A DNA stretch of 64,000 bases, taken from NCBI RefSeq assembly GCF_030253575.1, contig NC_080563.1, forward strand, positions 14,713,001 to 14,777,000, in the 5' to 3' direction. A program made the position numbers and the translations under genes. The DNA comes from Rhododendron vialii. Its lineage: Eukaryota > Streptophyta > Magnoliopsida > Ericales > Ericaceae. The notes beneath the pieces are model-generated. The model ran no database searches. It was not told the origin of the DNA and saw only the letters and a program-made list of their open reading frames with translations. This document shows positions 24,501 through 37,388 of this stretch, piece by piece. Within the stretch, counting starts at the first letter, position 1; each line of letters starts with the position of its first letter.

Positions 24501-24690
24501 TGCGTTCTCTGGACGCTGCATGATATTATGTGGTATTTTAGTTATAAGGATTAAAATACAAGAATAAAAATAATTTTTATGCATAAAATAATTTCAAGGC
24601 GAGGCAGGTATCTGAACGGGGCAACGTCAACCCGACCCCCGAAAAATACAACAAAACCCCACCCAGTTGAATTGTCATCTCTTCTTATCC
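22817..24690. mobile_element. G/C-rich MITE ends enclosing an LTR-like block
   Basis: The left end gaatggcagcggagcggggt and the right end ccccacccagttgaattgtc (about 24658-24677) resemble the terminal repeats of a common plant hAT MITE. Between them, about 22880-24352 looks like a Ty3/gypsy LTR: an A/T-rich U3, a tandem aaactggcg(a/t)gt.tccagtgatg unit (23650-23703), and a 3' end reading gtcagggcattaca. No internal retrotransposon domain remains, so it would be a solo LTR. Boundaries are approximate. Confidence 0.4.
24423..24497. repeat. CT microsatellite (about 37 units)
   Basis: This is an uninterrupted CT run of about 75 bp, the longest in the window, flanked by G-rich sequence on its left. 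Confidence 0.97.
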
Positions 24691-25070
24691 GTGTATTTCC
24701 TGGAATGGCTTGGAGTTAGTGGGAAATAGGCTCCAAAAACAAGAGCGGTCCGTAAATAATCCTGCTATGGAAATTGACTAGAAGCACCAACGGTCATGCG
24801 GGGCCATTCCGGGCTCCGCACAAATGATTCAAGCCATTCAATAATTTTTATTAAAAAAACCTAGTGGGCATGTGAAAAATCAGCTCAATCTGATATGTGT
24901 AGATGCTCAATCCAATTTTCCATTTAAAAAATGGAAGATTAAATCTAGTACCTACATAGATTGGATTGAAATGATTTTTTATAAGCCCATTCAGTTTTTT
25001 AAAAATTATTGAACAATTCGGATCATCCGTGCGCAGTGGGTGGGCTCCCGTGGCCGTCGGTTTCGCACCG

Positions 25071-25224
25071 TCACTCTCCCCGGTCAATTTCTTTAGCTTT
25101 TTTGGTCCGTAAAAAGCCCGCATGCTAACGGACCCAAAAGGCCCAGTTCACTCTCCCCGGTCAATTTCTTTAGCTTTTTCGGTCCGTAAAAAGCCCGCAT
25201 GCTAACGGACCCAAAAGGCCCAGT
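25071..25224. repeat. 77-bp direct repeat, two copies, upstream of the SAYSvFN gene
   Basis: Copies begin at 25071 and 25148 (tcactctccccggtcaattt...) and are nearly identical, ending ggacccaaaaggcccag. They lie about 210-370 bp before the ATG at 25438, so they are within the likely promoter. Confidence 0.9.
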
Positions 25225-25437
25225 AACTACTATCAATCACTAAGCCCATATCTTTCGGTCACAATACACCCTGTCCAGACTTCATCAGAATCAGAAGAAG
25301 CAGAAGAAGAGGAAGAAAGAGTTCGAACCCCGTTGCTGGAAAATCTGTTTGGCCGAAAGACTTTAAAGCCTCCGTCGCTGACGACGACGACGACGGCGTG
25401 AGCCTGGTTGATTGTTAAGCCCTAATTTTGTGAAGCG

Positions 25438-28400
25438 ATGGTTGAGATCGAGGATAACAATCTCAGCTGTGGAGGGGAGGGAGATAAAAAGGTTCAAATC
25501 TCTATCAAAACCGTCGGCCCCTTTCCTCCCTCTCTCCTCAATGTCCCCTCTCCCATCAAAGTACTCTCTCTCTCTCTCTCTCTGATTCAAAACTTATATG
25601 GTGTTTTTTACCTCGTGTCTGGTAGATTAGTTCCTTTTTTTACTATTGCGTTTGGCACCAGGGGATTATGTATAGGATGGAATTAGAGACCATTAGTTAT
25701 GATTTCGAACTAAGATCACCTCTTGTGAGGATATTTGGAACGAATTTTTCACATATGAAAATGAAATAAGTAAGAGTAGGGACCCTTTCTTTTCTTTTCT
25801 TTTCTTTTTTTCACATATGAAAATGAAATAAGCAAAAACCAATCTCCAATGGCACACCCATTTCTCTACTCAAAATGAGTTTTGCCCATTTCTCTACCCC
25901 ATCATGGGAAAATCCAAGCCTTGACCCATTTCCTTTACCCTTTTTTTCAAGGCTCAATCTTGTCCCTCTTATTTACAATGTTGCCATTGAAAGTGGGTAA
26001 AGATTGGGTTTTGCTATTGGAGATGCTCCTACCAAAATAGAGTGTTTTTGCACACATTTTCACTCAAATTTGGGTAAAATTTTGGGCAAAGGAATGTGTT
26101 CAAAATTGTGATGGGAACATGAGCTGGGTTATATGTGTGAAAATCGTTTTGGATGGCCAATTATACAAGTTCATTTGGGACTCCTTCATTTTTGCGAATG
26201 ATATGATATTTGAGTTGAATCAATGGATGTCGCCTGGATCCGCATTGCTAAAAGCCACATGATTATAGTAAGTCCGCAGACTATGGACTTTAGAGGATCG
26301 AACCAACAGCAATAGCAACTTCATTTAATGTGTTGGCGCCATCATTCAATGCATCTTAAATTATGAAGTGGATTTGACATTTCATAATAGAGGTATCAGA
26401 ACTGCCGACTTCCTGCATAGCCAAAGTGTTCAATCAGTTGCATGATTGTGTTAATGTGTCAATGTTTCTGTATGAGAAGGGTAGAGTAACAAGTAGCAAA
26501 CAGTTTAGCCTTTTTAAAAAACTTGCAGCAGTTAATTTACCATTAAGATGGACTAATCTCTCCTTAAATGGACGAAAGAAAAAGGACAATACCTCCTGTT
26601 GTCCACATTTTTCATGAAGTAAGGAAGACAATATTGAGGGTCATAAGCGTGAGTATTTTATTTTGACCTCAACTAAAATATCATTGCATAATGGTGTTTC
26701 CCTTTTTTTGCAATGAATCATAGCTGCACTAAAGCTAAGTTGAGTATGCTTTTAGAAATGTTTCCCACCCCTGGGATGATTGAACTGCTTAGGATTTGTT
26801 GTCAATAGAGAATAGTATCACCTGTACAACTGTAGTGTTAAAAACAATTCCCTTTTATTGCACTAGTCCTGAACTGGCTAATTCCTGAAGGACCTTAATC
26901 ACCCACATGAGCATTATCCAACTAGTTCAGGTGCTGTTTAAGACGCGCTGGATAGCTTTTGTCCCTCACGCATCTCTGATTGTTGAAATGAGGAGTCAAC
27001 TATTTTGGCCATGACATAATTTGAAAACATAATGCTTGAACTCTGCACAAGGCTTCCTGTCACAACACGGTTTGCAGAGGTTGTTGGTAGACAGCTTTAT
27101 GGCTTTTGTGGCATTCCAAATGAATTGGGAAAGAATTTGCCTAAGATAGGTATTGCAACTGCCTGGTCCTTCGACTTAGATTCACTGTCAATTTTGTCTC
27201 AAACTTAAAATGCACTGGTCAGGTTTAGGCAGATTGGATGTCCGATGTTCCTCCACCAGTCCTGTTTAGCAGAGTTGAATGATCAAATATGTTAGGCCAT
27301 GGGGCAAAAACTAGAAAAGAAGTTGCGTGAAGCTCCCCACTGCTTCGACTTGAATTCACCCTCCATTGTGAGATGAACTGAATAGAAGCCTAGGAGATTT
27401 AGAGCTTAACTTGGTAGAAAGTTGAGCTTCACTTGGTAGAAAGTTGAGCTTCACTTGGTAGAAAGTTGAGCTTCACTTGGTAGAAAGTTGATTGGTCTGA
27501 TCAGCCTGATTTTATTCTGTCTAATTAACATTTATGCTAGCTAAGTAAATAGACATACCAGTAGATTTTCTCATTTTTGCAATCAGGGGAAATTTTAAAA
27601 TTGGTGAAACTCGTGAGAAGAAGAATGCATCCTCTTGTGAAATCGTGTGCTGGGCTTAAACTGTTTCTACCACAATCAGGTACAGGAGTTGAGAAAATTG
27701 ATTGGTGGGAATGCTGATTTACCTATAGAGCATTTGAGCGTTATACTGCGAGGGAACGTATTGCATGACAACAAAAATGGTATAGAAGAATTCATCCAAC
27801 TTAAAAATGGAGGTATAATTTTCTATTTTAATTTTTATGTCAATTCAATAGTCTTGTAATTTACTATTCTAAATTCATGCTTCTGTTTATTCATGCTGAA
27901 ATTGCAAGTCTTTTCATGATATTTTTATCAAGGACAACCAATTCCTGAATTTACTTCCGCTGTTTTGACCACGGTCTTATGGGGTGTAGTTTGGATTTTG
28001 GCGTATAACTTCCAGGTCGCATTGAGAACCATACTACTAGAATATGGAAAGTTATGTGATGCTCCCAAGTGGTATGGGAGCTGATGCTCCCATTGAATAT
28101 GACTCTTAGATGGAAAAATATGTAAATTACGGCCGTTAGATCTAAACCACCCACCCAAAAGTAAGGTGATTTTGCTAAAAAGATGGTTTTACTATTTTTC
28201 AGCCAAAAAATCACAATATTAGTACTTACCACAAAAACAGGGTTTACATGCTTTTACTAAGGCAACACTTGCTATGTTATATGGTTACACTTGCTACATT
28301 GTATGGCTACACTTACTACACTTATTATTGAGATGTTTTGACAATCAATGGTTGAGATGAACTCATAAAATCCTATGGTTAGGAACAATCGGGAGCATCA

Positions 28401-31400
28401 TGCTCCGAAACCGCTTGGGAGCATCATAGCCATTGCCCTAGAATATAGTTTGGTTTATTTGCTTTAGTTGGAAGCACATTGCATCACAGTAATGAAGGAT
28501 AGAGAAAAAGAACTAGGATCTCTCTCTCTAAAACTCTCTCTACCTTCTCTCTAGGTTGGGGGGGGTTGTTTGGTGCCCCCCTGCTCCTCCAATCACCCAC
28601 CCCCAAAACCTTTCTCACTCTTCCTTTTTCTTGCCTTGCTTGTCATCCCGATGACCGGGCTTCAAGCGACTACTATCCTCTAGTGACGAAGCCAACAGAT
28701 ACGACAAGATATCATACTGCGGCATCAAATCTTGGAGTCTCTCATAGATGGATGTGGAGACGGGCCTCTCTGCTCTCATCCCTACTCTTTCCGTTGCCAT
28801 TGTTACAGAGTTGGTCTCAAATCTGTCTGAAGTCTTTAGTCCTCTGCTGTTTACCACGTTGGGTGAGCACCTCCGTGCCAGAAATGTCTATCTTGTAAAA
28901 CAGAGGTGGGTACTACGGCACACCCTCAGGGTGGTTACAGAAAACTGAAAGTGGGGTTGTTTCTTTATCTTTTTCACGTTTTTGTGGTGGTTTGTGATCC
29001 TCCCTTCATGGAGGTTTGTAGGTCTCCACGCGTTGGAGGCCGTTCTCTCCCTCTTGGGAGCTTTATTTAGCATCAATTTACTTCTTTGGTCCACTTTTTG
29101 TCGGTGTTGCAGTATAGTTAGGCACTCTGCCTTTCTGATAAGAAAAAAGCACATTGAGTTTATTCTAGTTAGATCAAGGGAAATCCAAGAATTATCATAG
29201 GTTAATTAGTTGCGAACCATGCTACTCGAGCAATGTGTTATGGGTTTGAATTCTATGATTAATTTATAGAGCTGAGTGAAGGGTTTATCAATCCCAGTGA
29301 AGGGGAGGGAGAGATTCTTAGTTAAGTTTTGTTATTCTTTTCAAGCTCCTAATGAGGTAGCTTCCTATGTGTGGATTTGACTTTTGATTCAGTTCTCACT
29401 CTATGCGATTCGGCCAAATAGGGGTTGGGTTCTTTATAACTAGTACTGTATGTGCTGAAAGGGCGACAAGTCCATGGCTCCATGCATCATCATTTGCTTC
29501 ATTTTGAGATAGATAGAGATTTTTGGAGCTTACTTATTTGGCCTTTGGGGTTATTATGTCAATTTCCAGTGCTTCAGCTTTGGGATAATCATCTCATTAA
29601 TGGCATCTAAGAGGGTTTGGAAAGCTTGAAGGGTGGCACCCGTGTGTTTGCTATGGACCAGTGTTGTATGTAGGGGAAGAGGGTTAGACATACATTTGAG
29701 AATGTAGAAATGGTTATATGTAGGATCGAGCTATGTTTGCTTCATTGTGCTGTTATTTGGCATGAAGAAAATTTTCTGATTCTTCTTTGCTTTGGTGGTT
29801 TCTTGGTAAAGGCTTCATTTTCAAGTGGGTTTTTTTTTAGTTGAATGCTGTTCTCCTGGTTTGCTTTCCTAGTGTACATTGGTGACTAACTGCTGGGCAA
29901 ATTTTCTGTAATACTTCTTGTCAATTGTCATCAATGAAGCTTTAAAAAAAGGGTTAGCAAGAGTTAGAGAAAGAGTTTTGTGATCCAGAATTTGAGAAAG
30001 AGTTTGGCGTTTCACTCTTTAAGGTGATGTGATTAGTTAAATACAGTAGAGTTTTAAAATGATTCAATTAAGGCAATAAGGATTGTGGAGTCCCTCAGTT
30101 TTAGACGACTCTGTCATCTGATCATCTCAAATTGTGATGTTAGGTTTCTGGTACTTGGTCCTGCATTTCGTAACGTGGACTTACATGATGGATGTTACAT
30201 TTACATTTGGACTTGGGATAACTTCTCGTAGACAGGTGCCTAAAAAAATCCTTAAGGAATTCTTTTGCAATGATTTGTGAGGTGCTGAGCTTTGAATTCA
30301 AAGGTCCACCTCTTAAATAGCAATCAGTGGGGTAGGGCAAACCTGCGAGATTAGTATCTTGGATCCTTTGCCTAGGAAAAGTTATCTTCAAATTAGGTTC
30401 GTGTTTATTCCTTGGGTTAAGCAGGAAGTGGAGAATTCATCAAAGGCAAAAAGATATCGATATTGGCGTGAAAGAAGAGACAGATTTTTATTATCAGGCA
30501 GTTTTGAAGAAGAGAGACAAACACTATGTTACTTTCTAAGAGCTCAGAGCAGGTGACTTTTACAGTCTAGTTTTTCCAATCGTAGGGAACGAATGTCGAA
30601 ATTAAAAAATAAGCAAGCTTGCTTGGTAATGAGGGATAGACTAGTTGTAAGCAGATAGAATATAGATGGCAGTCGAGAATGAGAGAAGAAAAGGTGTGAT
30701 GGGATTTAAGGGAACTTGGGTGTATCAAATAGGTGATGAGGTATCCGACTGTGGTTGGAACCAGTATTTTGCTAGTGAATGTAATCAATTGTGGAAGAGG
30801 TTGATGGAGATGAATAAATTTGGATCCATCGTTTTTAAAGGTAGCTGATTTTCTATCTATATTCTGGAACTATAAAAAGCAACTTTGCATAAAATTATGT
30901 TAAGAATTACAAGAAGGTCTTGTAATAAGAAAGTGGGATTGACAGGATTTCCTTGGTAATATACACATTTAATGGTTTAGCTTAATCATGTTGGATTGTT
31001 TGTCACAAGACCAAGCCCGAATGATACCTATTTGCGACCTCAATGTGGATTCCTCTGAAATTTCACCGCTGATTTGACACTATACAAGAGATTGTCTTTG
31101 TTGGATTATCTCTTGTTTTGTATAGGGTTTGAGTGATTCATTTTCTCTGCGCAATATTTGTTCTGGTTCCATGTTTTGTTTGTGTTACAATTTGGCTCTT
31201 TCTTTAGTTCAGATTCACTGATTGTTGCTGTTAAACCAAAGCCACCAGTTAAATATAATGGTGATGTGTTAGATGAAGACGATGATGAAGAGGATCTGGT
31301 TAGAACTGAACAATTGTTCCATTTAGCAGTTTTTTTTTTGTTGTGTGTGTCAGTGTGTGGGTGCATTTGCAGATTTTTTAATCTTTCATTTCTGAATTCA

Positions 31401-33665
31401 GAAGTTTCAGCTTCCTCGGTTAACAAGTGGGTGGAAGAGGACGCTTTTCTCTTTTTTACATGATAAATTGAGGCTCCCTGGTAAGCTTACGATTCATATT
31501 ACTTGTGCTTCTATTTCCTTTTTATTTCTGAAAGAAGTGCACTTTATTTTGGTGACGATAAGGCATTTTCTGACAGCTGCTTGTTATTGGTAGATATGCT
31601 GTTGATGGCAATTTTCTCCGTCAGTCTGAAGGGGTGGGCCATAATTGTCATGTGGTTTATATTGGCACCTGTTGCTCATAGATGGGATTTGGGACCTTTG
31701 TATGTAAGTTCACTTCTGTCCCATGGTTCCTTTGTTGAAAGCATAGTACATGCTATTTAGTTGGGTTCTGTTTGGATTTTATGTAATGCTTTTGCAGTTT
31801 TAGCGGACGCCTTGTTATACAAGAATCATGTGACATAAGCTTTCTATTAAGTCGTGAAGAACTCACAAAATGGTTTCTATTAGAATATTAAGATCGAAAG
31901 ACTAACAGTTGTCCGATAAGAAAAGTGATGCTATCCAAGTTGAGGGTAATGGTAAGGGACAAGCGAAGACAATTGAAATTGGGTTAAGATAATGGGGCCT
32001 GTTTGCCTCACACAAAAGTTGACATAAAACTAATCGGAGTTTCACGCAAATTATCAGAGCCATTCAATTCGTTTAAAATAGATTTTTAAGAGTTCCCATT
32101 AAAAAATAAACTCATTTTGATATCGGTAAGGGCTTCGTTTAAAATAGATTTTTAAGAGTTCCCATTAAAAAATCAACTCATTCAGGAACCCTTGAAAATA
32201 TAAACAAATTGAACGGTTCCGATCATTTGCGTGGGACTCCAAAATGGGTCCCACAAAAAACTTGTATCAAAACTTGTGTCAACTTGTGTGTGAAGGGAAC
32301 CAACCCCTAAGATTATATGGAATGATATGTTCCCTTGTTTAACAGAGATTCATCCGATTGACCCAAGTAGTTAGGATAACCCTAGGTGATCTGAGTTGAG
32401 TTGAATTGAATTGATTAATAGAGAATTAGAACTCTCAAACATGTTGCATCATATTGACCTGCGAAGATTGGGGAACATCTGCACAAACTGCTCGGCTGAT
32501 CAGGAGGAGGGACAATTGGAATCCCTTGACCTGTGAAGATAGGGAACATCTGAAGATTGAAGGTTATTGACTTCTCCCTCTGTGCAAGAGTACTCTCTTT
32601 TCTGGATCTCCTTGGTTTTAGCATAAAAGGGTGAATTCGCACGAGGGTTTCCTAAGTTTGTTCTTTGTTGTACATTTCAACTCAACAAGCTTTTTTCCAA
32701 TTACTGGCAATGAGTTATGCGAAGACGTGAATCAGTTTCCTTTAATTAGTTCTATTTACAATCATCTCCTTAGTTAAGTCACTTATTTCCTATCACCTCA
32801 ACCCCGTTGTTTTACCACCCTTCACATGGATCAAAATCAAATTTCCCCTCCTTTCAGACACGTTAACGGGTCGACTACATACATTGAGTGCCGTTCCCTC
32901 ATAATATCTTTTGTTGCAACACCTCTCAAGTCTCATCCATAAACATGATTATTTCGGCTGCACTCTTATTGTGGACTTGTTTGTTTGGTCCTCACAGAAT
33001 TTTTACCACAGGTTGTAGCACATGTTAGAAAAAAGAAATCACTCCCCTTTCATCGATTTGACCCAATTGACTATTTCACCCCATCTTCTATAAAAGAACT
33101 GCAGATTATAAACTCACTTCTTGCTTGGTACTTCAATTTGTTCAGATACTCGCCACAGGGTTTGCCATCATTTTCTTTAATCTTGGAAAGCGGCAGCAAG
33201 GTGACGTGAGGTATGTGCCATAAGCCTGTTATTGGATCAGTGATGAGATACTGTATTAGAAAGTGCAATTCATACTGAATATACTGGTTTAAGTGCAAAC
33301 AAGACATTTTCCTTCATGATCTCATGCATATAACGCAGTCAAGGTATCCAGAAAAATGTTGTGGGTTTCATATATTAAATAGATGTGTTCTGTTGCCGGT
33401 CCTCCACCTTCACCCTCCTGCTCTGTCTCTGTGCATGTAATTAATCTTTTAAACGTAAAATTTAATGCCAAATGCCTACACATAAGAGATCACCTCTTGT
33501 TTAACAATGCGTGGAGCCAATACTCGTCTACAATTCTTTCCCTAAATATTGTTTATTCTGAATACCTGCAGCGCGTACTCTATCTTCAATGAGGATTTCA
33601 GAGAGCTTCCTGGGACCCTTAATGCAGATCGCCTGGATAGAGACATCCGAGCAGGCCAGTTCTGA
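25438..33665 (+). CDS. Ubiquitin-like plus SAYSvFN domain membrane protein (SAYSD1-like, 7 exons)
   Basis: Exons are 25438-25560, 27680-27812, 31213-31298, 31402-31480, 31594-31703, 33146-33210 and 33572-33665. Phases agree throughout, for 690 nt and 229 residues. Residues about 19-95 form a ubiquitin-like fold (VQISIKTVGP... VQELRKLIGG... LSVILRGNVL... DSLIVAVKP). A short acidic linker (DEDDDEEDL) follows. Residues about 142-171 (LMAIFSVSLKGWAIIVMWF) are a hydrophobic hairpin, and 178-191 is a second hydrophobic stretch. The C-terminus carries the name-giving motif SAYSIFN (199-205) and ends RDIRAGQF. In animals SAYSD1 is an ER membrane protein linked to UFMylated, translocon-stalled ribosomes; the same role here is inference. 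Introns 1, 2 and 5 are long (2.1, 3.4 and 1.4 kb) and hold transposon debris. A CT run begins intron 1. Confidence 0.93.
27813..31212 (+). other. Long intron 2 of the SAYSvFN gene
   Basis: The 3.4-kb intron contains a MITE at 28054-28428 and a stretch at about 28560-29950 with a run of A after aatgaagcttt (29934-29949), which could be a non-LTR retrotransposon tail. No intact coding domain was recognised. Confidence 0.55.
28054..28428. mobile_element. MITE with gatgctccc termini in intron 2
   Basis: The left end atgtgatgctcccaagtggt and the right end ccgcttgggagcatcat are inverted repeats, each with a second inner gatgctccc motif (28083 and 28390). No exact target duplication was found. Confidence 0.7.
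32068..32190. repeat. Direct repeat of about 50 bp in intron 5 of the SAYSvFN gene
   Basis: The block cgtttaaaatagatttttaagagttcccattaaaaaat occurs at about 32072 and again at about 32137. Confidence 0.85.
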
Positions 33666-35084
33666 GCCTGCTTTTGCTACTCGTGAGGCGCCCAAATATA
33701 GCGCAACCATGTACATGATGTACGTACAGACAGACAGCGCAGAAAACCTATCTGAAGGAAATCACAAGAGGCGAGTAATATGGAGGATGTTCATTCATGT
33801 AACCATCGAAACATGTGTAAAATGAGTAGGTTTTTTGTTTGAAGAACCTGAAGAACAGAGCAAAGTTTGTAAGTTTAGAAATATCCCTTGGTTGAAGAGT
33901 GTGAATGTATGGTGAAGAAATCTGATTTAACAAGAGGCATATTTTAGCTCCGATCAAAAAAATAATAAAAATGAGGCTTATTTTAGCTCACTGCTTCGGC
34001 AAATCGGTACATCATATTTTGGCTTAGTGAAGCTGCTATGGCTAAAGAAGCAATAGAATTTCAGAAAACACATTTACCACCATAATGCTGCAACCCCTGT
34101 GCAGGCAGTAAGTTTTCGTTTTGCGATTTCGAGTTTTCTCCCTCTTGCTTCCCTTGAGAACCGGAAGTCATTTTCTGTCACGACATAGAAATCAGGTAAT
34201 CCTTGAAGAGTGGAGGAACTTTCAATGGCCAAACATATTCAATATCAAAATGTCAGACCATGCTCTCTCAAATCATGGTCGTCTTGTTGAAATCGCCAGA
34301 ACTATGGATTTCCGGTCAAATTGGTTAGTTTCTGATTCAGGCAAAGTTGAAAAAGGCTTTAAGATGTTAAATTGAGTGACGATATTTGTGTCTGATTTTT
34401 CTTTCCATAGCAGAAGACTAGGAAGTCTAATTTTGCACTACAGAAGGAAAATTCAAGTTAAGTTTTGTTGCCCTGACAACACACTAGTATGATAAGTAAT
34501 TGCAAAATTCTGGTGAAGCAGTTCTAATGTATCAGAAGTTGTTTTTGTCAAAAAGGTTTGGATTCTGGGCAGTTGGGGACCCAACTGCAGCATGTAGTAT
34601 GCCCATTGCGGGCTTGATCTGGGTTTGTTTTGATAATCTGAACTGTTCTCTTTGTATATCTCGTCGAAAATTTTAACCATGTGAACAATCATGTTCATCG
34701 GTTATCGATCAATGTTCAGAGCACATCTATGCTCTGAAAAAAGGCCTCAGGCGCACTGAATCAAATCCATTTGTAGGAGTGTCCATGGTCCGAATTGATC
34801 CGATTCCACAAGAATTGAGTAACCAAACCATTTTTAACAGTTCAGAAAAAATAAGAACCGAAACCTAACCATTACAAATATAGAACCTAACCATAACCAA
34901 ACCACTATACCGTTCTGGTTTCGGTTCTACGCTTTTAGGATCCAAACGTTTCCGTGAAATATGATACTCAAACACATAATCCCAAAATTGTTCATAAAAA
35001 TAGTCCGTAGCTTCAATAACACTTCAAGTCTTGCTAAAATGAGAGGCTAACGTGATTTTCGAAATAAAAATTACAAAAACATGC
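33666..35084. other. 3' flank of the SAYSvFN gene and gene-free sequence
   Basis: The first several hundred bases are the probable 3' UTR and downstream flank. No further gene, RNA gene or bounded element was recognised before the copia fragment. Confidence 0.4.
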
Positions 35085-35850
35085 GAAGCTATTTTTCTTG
35101 ACCAGTTGCACTATATCGAGAAAATCTTGAAAAATATCATTATGATAATTTCAAGCATGTAGTTACTCCTAATAATCCTAATGTACATTTATTTCCTGTC
35201 AAAAATGATAAGGACGTGATTGATCAAAAAAGATATGCTACCATAATTGGAAGCTTGCATTACTCAATTGAATATACTCGACCTATCATTGCTTACGCAG
35301 GTACTTGAGCAGGTTTAGGAGCAAGCCTAGTGATAACAGGCTACCCATTAAGCGAATAATAAGATATTTATTTGATACCAAAAATTATAGCTTGTTTTAT
35401 AAAAATTATCCTATAGTACCTAGAGGTTTTAGTGATGTCGATTTGCTGATTAGAATATTAGTAAACCATAGAGACAAGCCAAGAACCCATCACATGAGAA
35501 AGGGACTCATCTTGGCAAACTTTCTTTTTCGCTAACAAAACCAAGTTAGGGCGAGCTGTTTTTGGAGCATCCGTCGGACCCGTGTGACATTCGACGAGGA
35601 GTTGGCGGCGCGGAGGAAAAAAGAGCTCAAGAAAAAAACTAATATAACTAATTCTTCTATGGAGAAAAGAGCTCAAGAAAAAAACTAATATAGCTAATTC
35701 TTCTGTGGAGGCTAAGCTAATAGCATTAGCTTCATAGTAAGTGAGGATGCGAAATGGTTGAGAGATTTAATTGACGATGCTAAATGGTTGAGAGATTTAA
35801 TGAATGAAATCTCACTTTGGGAATAACCAATTCCTCCAATGTTAATTGTG
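35085..35850 (+). mobile_element. Decayed Ty1/copia reverse transcriptase-RNase H fragment
   Basis: Broken frames read FLDQLHYIEKILKKY, KRYATIIGSLHYSIEYTRP, KPSDNRLPIKRIIRYLF, EAKLIALAS and KWLRDLIDDAKWLRDLMNEI. These are the end of copia reverse transcriptase and the RNase H region in their normal order. Stops and frameshifts are frequent. There are two internal tandem duplications: gctaaatggttgagagattta (about 35749 and 35778) and gagctcaagaaaaaaactaat (about 35622 and 35668). No LTRs were found beside it. Confidence 0.8.
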
Positions 35851-36594
35851 GATTTACATATATAAAAAACATCGTCGTTTCATCAATACATTGTGGATTT
35901 ACATCTCATTCACTAGTTCAGATCTTATTACATCAAATACATCATTACAATCAACACAATACAAAACAAACCCTTTCCCAAACCAAATCCTAAAACCCAT
36001 ATGAAATTAGCGGCTTTTCACTTCTTGGATCTCTCTCTCGTAAGAAGACCCACCAAATGAAGACCAACCACGTCAACAGTAGCACAATCAACATCTTCCT
36101 CTCTCTCTCACTATGTGAATCTAGACCTATTGCTCAAGCACGACGAGTGGATCAACCCACATGAAGTAGGTGAAGGGTTTCAAATTTTTTGAAATGGGGA
36201 GAAACAATCAAAACTTACCCCAAATTATGCACAATCAGGAAACCTTCTCCCACAATAGTTATTAGTCCAAAAAGTATTCATTCGGGCTCTCATTCCGCAA
36301 AAGCACTACGACGGCTCTATCTCATCTGTCAGCATCGCTATTTTGCAGAACGTCTTCCCCTGTATATGTAACACAGAGAGGGATTTAGAGCTTTTGGAAT
36401 TCGACGCCAATTTGGGATGAAAAGTCCCTTTTGCCCCTAACGTCTTCCCCTCTAAACCTACTTTCTGTCTATTGCACATTCCCGTTAGCTATATTGGACA
36501 AACATAGAACAAGAGATAAATTTGGAGGTTTAATTTAGCACAATTGAATATACTGGGACGGAAATAAAATTTTGTGTAAACTAGGGACTTCGGG

Positions 36595-36797
36595 TTGATG
36601 CTGTGTAGTGATATGCGCAGCATTGTGCTGCGCACCTTTGAACCGTCAGATCGTGCATATGACGGCTCGGATCTCATTTCCGGCAATAAACTGCTCTCGA
36701 TCGTTGGTTGCCAAGATGAGATCTGAGCCGTCGGATGCACAATCCGACGGCTCGGAGGTGCGCAACACGGTTCTGCACATACCACTTCACAGCACCA
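36595..36797. mobile_element. Fold-back element 1 upstream of SOT1
   Basis: Terminal inverted repeats of about 75 bp: the left arm tgctgtgtagtgatatgcgc... gctcggatctcat pairs with gatgagatctgagccgtcgg...cacttcacagca. Each arm itself contains a smaller palindrome around gacggctcgg/ccgacggctc. This is MITE-like and noncoding. Confidence 0.85.
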
Positions 36798-36839
36798 TCC
36801 ACAATCCGTAAACTAGATGGAACATTTCTAAACCAATAA

Positions 36840-37195
36840 AGATGCAAGTACAACACATGATGCACAACAACCGCACACAGATCAATTTTGTGCCCGTCTC
36901 GAGTTCCGCAAAGATAATCGGAGCCGCTCATTTTGTTCAAAATACGTTGTTTAGGATCCCCGTAAAAAATCACATCAATCCGATATCAAGAAGGGCGTTT
37001 ACGAATTTTCAAAGTTGGATGATTCATAAACGCCTTCTTGATATCGGATTGATGTGATTTTTTTATGGGGACCCTAAACGGCATATTTTGAACAAAATGA
37101 GCGGCTCCGATTATCTTTGCAGGACCCGAGACGGGCACAAAATTAATCTGTGCACAGCTGCTATGCATCATGTGCTCTACCTGTAGCATCATTCT
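36840..37195. mobile_element. Fold-back element 2 upstream of SOT1
   Basis: This is an almost complete palindrome. The arms 36840-37010 and 37020-37195 are inverted copies (gataatcggagccgctcatt and its complement, aatcacatcaatccgatatc and its complement). The spacer is only about ten bases. The mirrored reading frames on the two strands are an effect of the palindrome. Confidence 0.92.
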
Positions 37196-37269
37196 TTCTA
37201 AACGTTTGCCCTTTCACATTTTTTTTTCCGGTCAGAAAATCTTTTTAGAGATGTGAATAGTTATTTACG

Positions 37270-37385
37270 GGCCAATCGCAACTGTAAGTATTTTGGACGA
37301 TCCGAATGTTAATGAAACTTTTCAGGGACAAAATTTATTAAAATTCAAATCGTCCAGAATACTTTTAGACGATTGCGATTGATTG
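37270..37385. mobile_element. Fold-back element 3 upstream of SOT1
   Basis: The inverted arms are ccaatcgcaactgtaagtat...gacgatccgaatg and attcaaatcgtccagaatac...gacgattgcgattg, each about 40 bp. It ends just before the SOT1 TATA-like element. Confidence 0.75.
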
Positions 37386-37388
37386 TTG

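Noticed and set aside
24250-24584. Reading frames with Leu-Ser or Arg-Glu repeats
   Set aside because: They come from the 75-bp CT microsatellite.
28566-29200. Possible gene inside intron 2 of the SAYSvFN gene
   Set aside because: Overlapping short frames on both strands with no recognisable domain; more likely retrotransposon debris.
36489-37192. Mirrored reading frames (MQVQHMMHNN.../MLQVEHMMHS...) upstream of SOT1
   Set aside because: They arise from the two arms of a palindromic fold-back element and are not separate genes.
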